Assembly (NCBI GenBank): GCA_021780095.1
Contig: JAJXZK010000317.1
Span: 1-24,531, forward strand
Source: Acidobacteriota bacterium
GTDB taxonomy: Bacteria; Acidobacteriota; Terriglobia; Terriglobales; Acidobacteriaceae
DNA: 24,531 nucleotides
Direction of reading: 5' to 3'
Shown here: in pieces, positions 16,261 to 24,335 of the stretch
Layout of the letters: each line of letters starts with the position of its first letter
Numbering within the stretch: position 1 is the stretch's first letter
Position numbers and translations under genes: made by a program
Notes under the pieces: generated by a model
What the model saw: the letters and a program-made list of their open reading frames with translations, nothing else
Databases searched by the model: none
What the model was told of the DNA's origin: nothing

Positions 16261-16884
16261 TCACCCCAACATCGTCGCCACATACGGCTGCAGTAGTGCC
16301 GCTACCTGTGGGTCAATTAAAGAATTGGAAAAATATTCCATTTGCATCGTGTCGATCCTGCTGGACTTCACATTTAACCCAGGGGTAGTCTGCGCATTTT
16401 TTACAATCTGCGCACATGCTACTTGTACGGTGTATGGGATCGTGGCTAGACCGGCTGTGTACACGACATCGACTTCGTTATAAGGTAGGCCCAGGATGTT
16501 CGATGGAAATGTCAGTTCGCCCGTATTGGGTACATAATCCACGTCGGCTAGGTTCAAAGCGCTCCACGCTCCTGGCAAGCCAAATACCCAGGCAATTTGC
16601 TCGTACGCTGGGTCAATCATCTCTCCGCGCCGCGGTCGGCTATAACGTGCCTGGACAGAAACCAGCGGTGATACGCTCGGAGCGATCGCAACCAATGGCA
16701 AGTAACTCAAGCGCACTGTTTGCGCGGCGGCCGTGATACGCAGCCGTTCTTCATACTGCGTCGGATTCAGACTGGTTCGATGGCAATAGGAATCGATCAA
16801 TGCCGAAGCCATCGTAATCCAGTCATCTGTTGTATCCGCCGGAAGACCATAAGTCGCATAGTCGGTCGGCAGCAGGTATCCCAT
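16261..16884 (-). CDS. Head-tail connector (adaptor) protein, gp6-like
   Basis: The 207-residue protein resembles the HK97 gp6/SPP1 gp15 adaptor class. It has an N-terminal helical region (DDWITMASALIDSYCHRTSLNPTQYEERL), a central beta excursion and NEVDVVYTAGLATIPYTVQVACAQIVKNA. The phrase VDVVYTAG.ATIP before a helix is typical of such connectors. It would form a ring under the portal joining head to tail. The upstream region carries a hairpin after the capsid gene, so its transcript may be partly attenuated. Confidence 0.65.
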   Translation of the reverse strand: MGYLLPTDYATYGLPADTTDDWITMASALIDSYCHRTSLNPTQYEERLRITAAAQTVRLSYLPLVAIAPSVSPLVSVQARYSRPRRGEMIDPAYEQIAWVFGLPGAWSALNLADVDYVPNTGELTFPSNILGLPYNEVDVVYTAGLATIPYTVQVACAQIVKNAQTTPGLNVKSSRIDTMQMEYFSNSLIDPQVAALLQPYVATMLG

Positions 16885-16942
16885 AAGAAATCCTCCGGAA
16901 GCATTTCAGGCGGCCGCCGTTCGCGACCAACTACAAAGAAGT

Positions 16943-16969
16943 GCAGGCCTCCTGGTTGAGAAGGCCTGC
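16943..16969 (-). terminator. Hairpin terminator downstream of the capsid gene
   Basis: GCAGGCCT (16943-16950) and AGGCCTGC (16962-16969) form a perfect 8-bp stem with an 11-base loop. Read on the minus strand, the stem is followed by a moderately T-rich stretch (ACTTCTTTGTAG). It lies between the capsid stop (17052) and the connector start (16884), where partial termination would raise capsid over connector transcript. Confidence 0.6.
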
Positions 16970-17051
16970 GAGATGTTGCTAAGCAAAGCATGGTGCCCGT
17001 CTTGCTACGTATCGCGCCCTTCACGTTCTGTGCAAAGATGCGATCCGTCGA

Positions 17052-18026
17052 TTACCGATCCACGATCACCTGGTAATGTGCTCCTGCCGATGCCATCTTG
17101 ACTACCGGAGCGCCGAACTTGACCACCACGTACTGCGATGACAACGATCCTGGTACTCCAAGTTGAAACACTCGCGGATTCGGATCACTCAACCAGTGGT
17201 ATTCGATCAAGTCCTCCGTGACAATGTAAGCTGGCAACTGCGCCGTGCCTGATCCGGGGATTCCTGTGTAACCCAACGTCCAGTCCGGAATCAACGGCAA
17301 CTCGCCCGCTTGAGTTACCAGGGTTTTCACTCGGAAGCCGCCGTTGATCTCTTTGGTTTCAAGGACCACATTGAACTCCGACTTCATTTCCCGATCGATT
17401 AAATCCAACAGCACAGGATTGGCGTAAATCGCTGTCGGTCGGACCGCGTAATTGTTGTTCGCCACCATCTGTGCAATCGTGGACTTCAGACCGTCCACAA
17501 TGCTGGCCGTCGTAGCAATCGTTGAAGTAAAGCCGCTCGCTACAATCTGCGCAGCCGCGCCAAAATACTGCGCAGTCGTCGGAGCACTCAACGAAGTATC
17601 GTTGCCATTCCACAATGCAAGGTCATGAATGTGCATCACGCCTTCGATGGTGTCGGCAAGATCTTTCGCCTGCAGGTAAGCGAATTGGCTCTGTTGGTTT
17701 CCAAGCTCAACATCGAACAGGTTGTAGTTGATCTGAGCTACCAGAGCCTTCAGCGGAACAGCTCGTTCCACACGAGCCGGAGTCACAACCGGGGCTGAAA
17801 TATTTCGTGGATCAACGAAACCATTTGCAGCCGTAGGCTCTGGAATCGCAGTTTGCTCGAAGTAACGCGAGGGATGCCCCGTCGCCGGCACCTGCTTGAT
17901 GCGTTGCCCAAAAAGACCGCGACGACGAACAATGTCCGTGATCTCCGTCTGATAAATGGGGACTTCGATCGCACCTGGCCCGATGTAATCTGCGGCGGCG
18001 TGGATGTCATGAAAATTGGCGTTCAT
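17052..18026 (-). CDS. Major capsid protein, HK97-fold candidate
   Basis: The 324-residue protein follows the protease and the scaffold candidate in the order expected of tailed-phage head modules. It begins MNANFHDIHAAADYIGPGAIE and has a segment (DLADTIEGVMHIHDLALWNGN) typical of capsid spine-helix regions. A long helical section with IVDGLKSTIAQMVANNNYAVRPTAIYANPVLLDLI resembles the A-domain 'pick a subunit, query its value' region of phage capsids. It ends with beta-strands (FQLGVPGSL, YVVVKFGAPVVKMA). AAAGGA lies four bases before the ATG. The call rests on fold-like pattern and synteny. A hairpin terminator follows. Confidence 0.75.
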   Translation of the reverse strand: MNANFHDIHAAADYIGPGAIEVPIYQTEITDIVRRRGLFGQRIKQVPATGHPSRYFEQTAIPEPTAANGFVDPRNISAPVVTPARVERAVPLKALVAQINYNLFDVELGNQQSQFAYLQAKDLADTIEGVMHIHDLALWNGNDTSLSAPTTAQYFGAAAQIVASGFTSTIATTASIVDGLKSTIAQMVANNNYAVRPTAIYANPVLLDLIDREMKSEFNVVLETKEINGGFRVKTLVTQAGELPLIPDWTLGYTGIPGSGTAQLPAYIVTEDLIEYHWLSDPNPRVFQLGVPGSLSSQYVVVKFGAPVVKMASAGAHYQVIVDR

Positions 18027-18153
18027 TCTGTCCTTTCACTGGCCCTTCGGCCGTGGTTGCGTTTCATAAAGTCTCGAAGCTAGGCTGGCACCTGTCCCTG
18101 GCAACTTTGCCAACCGCGACGCATGTATCCGTGATCGTTCCGTCTTCGTTGGC

Positions 18154-18597
18154 TTAGTTCAGCACTCCGGCGCGCAGCAATTGCGACTTGACTGCAATCC
18201 GTTGTTCGATACTCAGGCCGGCCAGCGCTGCATCCAGGGAGCCAGCTTCGATCGACTCAAGCGAGGAAATTCCCTGCTTGGCCAGCAAAGAAATCGTCGC
18301 AGCGGTCACAGTCTTTCGTCCCGTTGGCACGGAAGCGGTACCCTGAGCCCGCAATTCCGCGATCTGCGACACCGCTTCATGCAGCTTTCGTTCCAACTCA
18401 TAGATGCGTTCTCCACCTGCTTGCACTGCACCAGGTGCCTGCTCAACGGTTGCGACAATCTTCTGCACCTGCCCCGACATCGTCAGGTGCTGTTCCTCCA
18501 GACGGCTCACTGTCTGTTCCAACAGGCTCGCCGCGCCCGCAAGTCGATCCAGCATCAATGCCAATGTTTCAACAGAACGTTCTGCTCCCTGCTCCAT
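18154..18597 (-). CDS. Coiled-coil scaffold candidate for capsid assembly
   Basis: The 147-residue protein starts at the ATG at 18597, chosen for a strong GAGGAG eight bases upstream; an in-frame ATG at 18684 has no such site. Residues about 10-95 are helical and coiled-coil-prone (LMLDRLAGAASLLEQTVSRL and ERIYELERKLHEAVSQIAEL). A linker follows, then a C-terminal helical domain (SLDAALAGLSIEQRIAVKSQLL). Acidic, helical proteins between protease and major capsid genes usually act as internal scaffolds. The role is inferred from location and shape; family not recognised. Confidence 0.55.
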   Translation of the reverse strand: MEQGAERSVETLALMLDRLAGAASLLEQTVSRLEEQHLTMSGQVQKIVATVEQAPGAVQAGGERIYELERKLHEAVSQIAELRAQGTASVPTGRKTVTAATISLLAKQGISSLESIEAGSLDAALAGLSIEQRIAVKSQLLRAGVLN

Positions 18598-18695
18598 ACT
18601 GATTTCTCCTCTTTCTATAGGTGCCGAACTTGCACCAGAAGGCATTTGCCTGCAGTGGCTTGCGTTCGGGAAGTTGGTTTCCATCTACTCTCGGC

Positions 18696-19247
18696 TCATG
18701 CCGCCCCGGAATACGCCGCCAGGGAGACTCCATTGCGACGCGTTCCTTGAGGCTTTAACCGAAACGAGGTCTGCCTGTATGCGGCTTTATCCCGCAACAA
18801 GATCGCTGCCCCGGTAAAGGTCACGCGATTGAGCTTCCAGATCGAAGCGCGCATATCCTCGACGTGTGCATCGGCCAGTTCGTAAGACATGCCCATGCTT
18901 CCTGCGGCAAGGTCATGCAGTTTCGCTTCGACCTCAGGAAAGTCGCGGGCATACAGATAACCACCGACCGTCAATCGATGGCCTACGATATCTGCGGAAG
19001 TTAGAATTCCGCATTTGCTGCGTGCGTCGTGGCCGTCCCAGTCTGGTCGAAAATCCACCGCCATCCCCAGCAGCGACGGCAACGCTGCCTCCGCTGCGGT
19101 GCGGCTCAGCGTCACGCGGTGTCCACGTGATCCGCTCGGAGCGCGATCGCTGGGCACATCGACCAGTGTCAACACTCCTTCAAACGGCATCCGGTTTGGG
19201 TGCCCGTGGATGGCCGGGAACTCGACCGCCATTGCATCCAGTCTCAT
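18696..19247 (-). CDS. Putative prohead (capsid maturation) protease
   Basis: The 183-residue protein starts at 19247 with GGGAG five bases upstream. The motif DFRPDWDGHDARSKCGILTS holds a candidate catalytic His, and AAGSMGMSYE holds a candidate catalytic Ser in a G-x-S context. These are followed by HVEDMRASIWKLNRVTFTGAA, a phrase like the end of prohead serine proteases. The order portal, protease, scaffold, capsid is standard. It probably trims the scaffold or capsid N-terminus inside the procapsid. The family match is by pattern only, so the catalytic assignment is provisional. Confidence 0.6.
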   Translation of the reverse strand: MRLDAMAVEFPAIHGHPNRMPFEGVLTLVDVPSDRAPSGSRGHRVTLSRTAAEAALPSLLGMAVDFRPDWDGHDARSKCGILTSADIVGHRLTVGGYLYARDFPEVEAKLHDLAAGSMGMSYELADAHVEDMRASIWKLNRVTFTGAAILLRDKAAYRQTSFRLKPQGTRRNGVSLAAYSGAA

Positions 19248-19324
19248 GTGCTCTCCCGTATTTCTGATTTGTGATGCGGATGTTATGCGAGCTGTGGTTG
19301 CAGCCCGCGATGTCGGCCTTCGAA

Positions 19325-20635
19325 TCAAGCGCCTGGCTCGCTTTCCGCACTTTTCGAATCCGATGCGGCTTTCTCCAATTGCAGCGTGGGTGCCAGCGGT
19401 CGCAATCCGCGCTGCGCCCTTACTTCGTCCACGGTTAATATCCCCGCTTTAAGTAAGGCTGTTTGAATTTGCACAGTTTCCATCTCATCTCCAACATCGA
19501 GATCATTGAAAATAAACTCAAATTCACGCCATCCGAGACGCTTGCAAAATAGGTCGCGCGTAAAATGCTCAGCCAGCATTCGCGCCGTCGGAGCGATCGT
19601 TGTACGAAACGATTCGTCGAGCATTTCCTGCGCCGTGTTGCGATTCACATCGCTTTCCAAGCCGAGTAACATCGGCGGAAGTCCAAATGCATTTGCGATC
19701 ATGCGGATCAGAAATTCCTGCCACTGCAACCGAAGTTCTGCGTCCGTTCCGCCTGTAAACTTCAACACCTCAGGCTTCTGTTCGCATGTCAGCAACGGCA
19801 CCCGCCCCGTACCTTCGATCTCGTCCTGCCACCACCGCAGCAGGCGGTTGTGATGGTCCGGGGTCGTCTCATTCAGCCACAGCGCATATTGCACAACGCT
19901 GTTGCTCGCTAGTCGTCCCGCATATCTGTGTGCCGCCAGAAAACTATTCACAGCTTCGAAGGCCACTTCCAGCGACCCCAGCCCAAACGGGGTATGCGAG
20001 CGCGGATTCAGACGGATATACATCAGTTGGTTGTCGTACAGAGGGATCTTGGATCCGGGCCCGATTCCGTTCGTATTCTGCGCATAACGCGGAGAACTCT
20101 GATCGCCGTTCCAGTTGGCATTCAGCTGAATCGTGGCACCATCGACAGGCCAAAGTGCGAAAGGCCGCTCGGGATCGTCTGTCCGCTCCATCTCAATGGC
20201 GCCAAAACCACCCACCAACGCATCTTCCAGTGCCTGCTCCACCACAGAGCGGAAGGAGTCTGAATCGTTCGGCTCCTCCAGCGTTCTCCGCAGGATTTCC
20301 ATTCTCGCGTGCGCGTCAGGCACGTCGGCGAGCGTATACCCCCGTCGCAACTGGATCTGCCAATCCATACTTGCAATTCGATCCTTGATCACGTTGATGG
20401 CCCGCCGTGCAACCGGGCTCTCGGCGAAGCGCCGCAGGTTTGCCGGCGTTCCCTTCGGCAATAACGCATTCGGCGGTCGCACAGGCCCCAGGATAGAGGG
20501 AAGGGGCACGGTTTTGCGCTGTGCTCCATCGCCATGTGCCGCTGCTATATCGGTTTCAGATTCGGTAGCCGGTTGGCCTTCACCCCTCGACGCCTGATCG
20601 TTCCAAATCCCATCGAGCATTGTTTTCCAGCTCAC
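19325..20635 (-). CDS. Phage portal protein
   Basis: The protein has about 436 residues. The hallmark C-terminal segment NAFGLPPMLLGLESDVNRNT is followed by LDESFRTTIAPTARMLAEHF, and upstream phrases such as PFGLGSLEVAFEAVNSFLAAHR are common in HK97/SPP1-type portals. Twelve copies would form the ring through which DNA is packaged. Start is uncertain: GTG at 20635 follows GGCGGAG by three bases, and an ATG at 20620 is the alternative. The upstream in-frame ATG at 20731 lies inside a terminator hairpin, so I reject it. The C-terminal tail is acidic and probably disordered. Confidence 0.85.
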   Translation of the reverse strand: MSWKTMLDGIWNDQASRGEGQPATESETDIAAAHGDGAQRKTVPLPSILGPVRPPNALLPKGTPANLRRFAESPVARRAINVIKDRIASMDWQIQLRRGYTLADVPDAHARMEILRRTLEEPNDSDSFRSVVEQALEDALVGGFGAIEMERTDDPERPFALWPVDGATIQLNANWNGDQSSPRYAQNTNGIGPGSKIPLYDNQLMYIRLNPRSHTPFGLGSLEVAFEAVNSFLAAHRYAGRLASNSVVQYALWLNETTPDHHNRLLRWWQDEIEGTGRVPLLTCEQKPEVLKFTGGTDAELRLQWQEFLIRMIANAFGLPPMLLGLESDVNRNTAQEMLDESFRTTIAPTARMLAEHFTRDLFCKRLGWREFEFIFNDLDVGDEMETVQIQTALLKAGILTVDEVRAQRGLRPLAPTLQLEKAASDSKSAESEPGA

Positions 20636-20710
20636 TGTCTCCGCCTCTCTCTCTTGTCTCGTTCGCCTGGCAGTGGAAATAGGTCCGCAATCTTCGCTTC
20701 GCCCCAAATA

Positions 20711-20738
20711 AAAAAGCGCGGCCAAGGCCACGCTTTTT
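20711..20738. terminator. Bidirectional rho-independent terminator
   Basis: AAAAAGCG (20711-20718) pairs perfectly with CGCTTTTT (20731-20738), with an inner GGC/GCC stem, so both strands end in a U-run. It lies between the DUF3037 gene (stop at 20768) and the portal gene start, and separates terminase/HipA-like/DUF3037 from the portal and later genes. Confidence 0.8.
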
Positions 20739-20767
20739 CTTGTGCAACAAACTTTTCGACCCTGCTC

Positions 20768-21628
20768 CTACATGCGCAATTCTTCCCGGGCTCGCTCCGC
20801 GATGCGCGGCAGATCTGCCACAGTCATCACCCGAATTTGATTTCGCTCCATTGTCGCCACCCCGAACCGATACTGTTCAACTCGGTCTTCTTCCGCGCCG
20901 CTGGCCAGAATTTCTTCCGAGTCCTTACCCAGCAGACCGCGCAAGGGCTCAACAATCGCTGTCAACTCCAGTGTTGCATTCTCTACCCGACTTACCCCTT
21001 GGGCGATCTGCGGTGCGCTGAACGCAAGCACCTTTGCCGCCTCCAAGTCGCCTTCCAGAGAAACCGCATGAAACATTCGGATCACGCCGTTCGGTCGATA
21101 GCCGCAGTCAATCCGGAGCGGATCCCCAGCCTGCGTATACATTGCTGCTTGAATGCGCTTGCGCATCACATTCCACACACCCACCGCCTCAAATTGCCTG
21201 CGGATGGAAGTCGAAATGGCTTGCCTTCCGCTCGCCCGCCTTATGTCCCTTTGTTTCCTGGTCTCGACATACATCCGGCTCAGCTGCTCCATTTCCGCAG
21301 GAATTGAATCCGCCAGGCACGCCTTTGGCTCCGTGAGCTGCAACAAGTTCGAGAAGCTGTCTTCGAGCGTCTTCATCATCAGTGCGGTTTCAACCGCTCC
21401 TCTGGACAAGCGCTCCCTGACTTCATACTCCAGGCCTTCCAGAATTCCTGTATCCGCTTCCGGATCCATACACCGCACCCGAGCCCAATCCCGTGTAAAG
21501 CGCACCTGCGCCGTCTCCGGCCGACCTGCCTCACGCAGCACCACTCCGATGTTGACAAACTCATTCTTCACTGCATCCGGAACGTACCGGACCAGAAAGA
21601 ATTCGCATTGGATCCGCTCACTGTTCAC
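20768..21628 (-). CDS. DUF3037 family protein
   Basis: The 286-residue protein starts at a GTG; an ATG is absent nearby. The N-terminus, RIQCEFFLVRYVPDAVKNEF followed by VNIGVVL, is the signature of DUF3037. Its biochemical role is unknown to me. From memory, members commonly sit next to HipA-like kinases; I cannot check this here. Here it lies 49 bp downstream of one, in the same direction, and upstream of a strong terminator. It has no membrane segment or signal. It could be the partner, antitoxin or substrate of the kinase, which is inference. It is not a typical structural phage protein. Confidence 0.75.
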   Translation of the reverse strand: MNSERIQCEFFLVRYVPDAVKNEFVNIGVVLREAGRPETAQVRFTRDWARVRCMDPEADTGILEGLEYEVRERLSRGAVETALMMKTLEDSFSNLLQLTEPKACLADSIPAEMEQLSRMYVETRKQRDIRRASGRQAISTSIRRQFEAVGVWNVMRKRIQAAMYTQAGDPLRIDCGYRPNGVIRMFHAVSLEGDLEAAKVLAFSAPQIAQGVSRVENATLELTAIVEPLRGLLGKDSEEILASGAEEDRVEQYRFGVATMERNQIRVMTVADLPRIAERAREELRM

Positions 21629-21677
21629 GTATGCTTCGCGATCCTTCCGTTATCGGCTGCGAACTTACCCATTCCCT

Positions 21678-22571
21678 TCAACTTTCCTCATTCTTTAACT
21701 TTTTCTGCTCCCCGAACTGCCCTTTTCCATATCCGCTTTCCATCCCACTCCATTTCGGAAATGGAATCCTTGAACTCTCCCGAAACTGCACAATCAAATC
21801 GCGCACCCGTCCACGCCGAGCGAGCAGCGTCACCGTCAGTCTTTCGATCTCGCGCAAGTCTCCTCCGTACCAGTTTGGAGGAACGGTTTCCGCGATCTGC
21901 CACACGGTATCTGAATCAATTTGCTCCACCCGACTCAGCCAGGGTTCGAAACTTGCCCAACCGGTCACATCAGCATATACCCGATTCCGGCCATATACCC
22001 CGCGCAACGGCGCGTCAGGAAAGCTCCACTCCCCCGCATGAAAACAATATCCTTGGTCCACGAAATTCGCCCGATATCGCTTCTCTCGAGGCTTTCGATG
22101 AAACACGGCCTGCCTTCCATTACTGTTGCAGGTCCATTTATCCAGCACTAACATTCCTGCAAACTCTGTCAGGTTCCGCACGTCGGCGAGCTGCTCTTCC
22201 GGCAAGTAATCCATCACCTGACCCGGCATCAAGCCTCCAACGTATCGAGATCCAAATTGCAATCCGCCGACGCAGCGTTCCTGTTGGCGACCCATATCGA
22301 TGTAGAGCTCAGGCGTATTCTCGACCAGCCACTCGCTCACTTCCACGATTTCCGTCGCGGGAACAGAAAGTCCCACGGCTTCCGCAAGCCGCGTTGCAAA
22401 CAACTCATTGGCCAGCACTCTCAAATGTTGCGGATTATTCTGGAATTTCACCACATACAGGTGGCCGTCCGAGCCCAGCATCAAATGGCTCTGTGCACCC
22501 CCACGCATCCGTCGTATCTGCTGTACCGCAATCACTGCCACCCGAAGCTTTGCTCCTTCAATCCCCTTCAA
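21678..22571 (-). CDS. HipA-like protein kinase
   Basis: The 297-residue protein has a kinase-like pattern: GGAQSHLML (glycine-rich region, about 24-32), YVVKF with nucleotide-binding lysine K42, and NELFATRLAEAVGLSVP containing E56. The catalytic-loop region LVLDKWTCNSNGRQAVF has D144, N149 and N151, and the metal-binding DQG in NFVDQGYCF has D172. This is the compact HipA-like form rather than full-length HipA, which is about 440 residues. HipA kinases phosphorylate aminoacyl-tRNA synthetases and cause dormancy; this protein's target is unknown. The TTG at 22571 has a poor ribosome binding site, while a GTG at 22541 follows AAGGAG by 11 bases. It lies between terminase and DUF3037. Confidence 0.78.
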   Translation of the reverse strand: MKGIEGAKLRVAVIAVQQIRRMRGGAQSHLMLGSDGHLYVVKFQNNPQHLRVLANELFATRLAEAVGLSVPATEIVEVSEWLVENTPELYIDMGRQQERCVGGLQFGSRYVGGLMPGQVMDYLPEEQLADVRNLTEFAGMLVLDKWTCNSNGRQAVFHRKPREKRYRANFVDQGYCFHAGEWSFPDAPLRGVYGRNRVYADVTGWASFEPWLSRVEQIDSDTVWQIAETVPPNWYGGDLREIERLTVTLLARRGRVRDLIVQFRESSRIPFPKWSGMESGYGKGQFGEQKKLKNEES

Positions 22572-22602
22572 CTTTGCCCATCGAGAAGGTGCCCGCTCCC
22601 GA

Positions 22603-22608
22603 ATTGTA
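22603..22608 (-). promoter_or_regulatory. Candidate -10 element for the HipA-like/DUF3037 unit
   Basis: TACAAT on the minus strand lies about 30 bp upstream of the TTG start of the kinase gene. No convincing -35 hexamer is present. The inverted repeat at 22621-22636 overlaps where one would be. Confidence 0.3.
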
Positions 22609-22620
22609 ACCCGCAGAGAA

Positions 22621-22636
22621 CCTGAACCCTCTCAGG
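22621..22636. promoter_or_regulatory. Operator-like inverted repeat upstream of the HipA-like gene
   Basis: CCTGA (22621-22625) and TCAGG (22632-22636) form an inverted repeat with a 6-bp spacer, centred about 23 bp upstream of the TACAAT element. Toxin-antitoxin promoters often carry such sites, but no DNA-binding gene is obvious in the cassette. Function is inferred. Confidence 0.35.
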
Positions 22637-22717
22637 ATCGCAGCGTCGCCGATCAGTCGAACAATTGGATTCCGCTCTAAGCCCGCGATCGCATGGCAAT
22701 CGACCCTACCGATTCCG

Positions 22718-24262
22718 CTATCGAACCGTTCGCGCTGGTTCGCACAGGTCTGCACGCACCTGCAACGCAATTGCCATGGCCATCACGCAATCGTCATGTA
22801 CGCCGCCAGCAGCTCCCGTGCGACCATCGCTCTGCCTCACAAACGTTCGGCATTCTGCTAAAAGTCTGGAACTTGAAAATATCTCCGGACCGGATGTGAG
22901 CGCGCCACCCATCAGCGCGATCATTGGTGGCCGCGTGATCGCCGTGGTTAGCCACCCGGCCTGGCCTCGCTCCTCATAGATTGAGGCATAACGTTCGATT
23001 GTGCTCAGGTATGCGAGTACAGCCATTCCGTGATTGTTGCGCTCCACCACCAGCAATCCATGGTTATATTCTCTAGCCAGTTCCGCGCAATGCTTCGCCA
23101 ATTCCCTTGGGGCAAGGTGTCCTCGCATTTCCGCACACTGCAAGCCAGTACGTTGCTCTATCACCTGAACCGCAGCATAATCTCCGTCCGTACCGCCTCC
23201 AGCCGGATCGACTCCTACCAGATATTTCCGCCCAGGCTGCGGCGGATACCAGATCCATAGCTGACCATTCCACCGTTCTTCCGGTGGTTCGTGCACCTGT
23301 CGCGCTCGTCTCTCAATGCAGTCCAAGTCGAACACGCACTCGCCGCTCGCCAAAAAACACGCATCTGCAGTCTCAGCGTACTCCTGCGCCGCAATCTTTC
23401 GAAACTTCCTCTTAAGTTGCCTCCGGAAACCGATCTGTTCTGGCACCAGGCGATTCATTTTCGCAAGCACCCGTTCTTCATCCGTCCATTCACTTTCCTC
23501 GACTGGATGTCCCCGATAAGCAATTTCCATCCACCAGGGAAAAAAATGACGGACTATTCCCGTGTCTTCGGCGCGTAGCCATTGATCGTAAAAATAGCCG
23601 TAAGCCCCGTTCGGGGTTGATTCCAGAACAAGCTCTCCATTTGGCACCAAAGCTGCACCCAGGCTCGCCATTGTTTCCGCTGCGTCGCCATTCCACCGGG
23701 CAATCTCCGAGCAGTGCAGATTTTGTATTGTCAGCCCACGACCCGCATTTCCGTCCGCAGCACTCTCCACTCGATATTCGCTGTCCAACTCCGGAAACAA
23801 AAGCTGTTTCGTGTTCGCTTTCGAGGTTCGCAATGCTCCTTGGCGCAATCCCTCCGGCAACAGATCGTAAAATCGGTGAACGATTCGGAAAATCTGCTCG
23901 GCAGCCTCTCGATTATGTGCCACTTCCACGCTCAGTGTTCCCGGTTGTGTAATGGTCTTCAGAAAAAAGCGACCGGCTATCCAGGTACTAATACCCATCT
24001 GGCGCGACTTCAGAACAATGTTTTGCCGGCCTCTTCTCTCTTCATAGGCTTGCTGTGCTGCGTTGGCTTCTAACGGAACAATTTCGCCGCCTCGATCTCG
24101 AACCCGCAGGAGCGCTTGCGCAAGCCCCATTGACAGGCCATTTCCTCCTAGTTCGAGGCAGCGATAATCCAATCGCTGCCCTAACCACAAAAGTCGCTCC
24201 AGATCGGTTCGCCCTGGCGAGCATAAGCCTGCTTCCTCTTGCCACTCCTCTAAGTTCTCCAT
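22718..24262 (-). CDS. terL: Phage terminase large subunit (packaging ATPase/nuclease)
   Basis: The 514-residue protein has an N-terminal ATPase with a Walker A-like KSRQMGIST (85-93) and a Walker B region TIQNLHCSEIARW with catalytic E186. The C-terminal RNase H-like nuclease shows D352 in GVDPAGGG, E407 in VVERNNHG and the final acidic pair D490/D491 in VHDDCVMAMAIA. It pumps DNA into procapsids through the portal and cuts it. A GGAAG ribosome binding site precedes the ATG. Length is normal. It is separated from the portal by about 2 kb holding the HipA-like/DUF3037 pair. In most head modules terminase and portal are adjacent. Confidence 0.9.
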   Translation of the reverse strand: MENLEEWQEEAGLCSPGRTDLERLLWLGQRLDYRCLELGGNGLSMGLAQALLRVRDRGGEIVPLEANAAQQAYEERRGRQNIVLKSRQMGISTWIAGRFFLKTITQPGTLSVEVAHNREAAEQIFRIVHRFYDLLPEGLRQGALRTSKANTKQLLFPELDSEYRVESAADGNAGRGLTIQNLHCSEIARWNGDAAETMASLGAALVPNGELVLESTPNGAYGYFYDQWLRAEDTGIVRHFFPWWMEIAYRGHPVEESEWTDEERVLAKMNRLVPEQIGFRRQLKRKFRKIAAQEYAETADACFLASGECVFDLDCIERRARQVHEPPEERWNGQLWIWYPPQPGRKYLVGVDPAGGGTDGDYAAVQVIEQRTGLQCAEMRGHLAPRELAKHCAELAREYNHGLLVVERNNHGMAVLAYLSTIERYASIYEERGQAGWLTTAITRPPMIALMGGALTSGPEIFSSSRLLAECRTFVRQSDGRTGAAGGVHDDCVMAMAIALQVRADLCEPARTVR

Positions 24263-24335
24263 TCGGCTTCCAAACTATCGGATAATCCCATCCCATTCCT
24301 TCCCCTTGGAATCCTGGGGGACCCTCGATAGGGCT

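Noticed and set aside
16797..17024. 75-codon minus-strand ORF between capsid and connector
   Set aside because: It overlaps the start of the connector gene and runs through the terminator hairpin; no motif.
18041..18052. GGCC-CTTC-GGCC hairpin upstream of the capsid gene
   Set aside because: The stem is only four base pairs with no T-run, so it is too weak to call a terminator.
21608..22609. 333-codon plus-strand ORF opposite the HipA-like gene
   Set aside because: It is Pro/Ser/Arg-rich shadow translation. The minus-strand frame contains the kinase motifs and agrees with the direction of the operon.
22558..22770. 70-codon minus-strand ORF spanning the terminase-kinase gap
   Set aside because: It begins inside the terminase coding region and overlaps the kinase start. 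It has no ribosome binding site or recognisable domain; a small antitoxin there cannot be excluded but is not supported.
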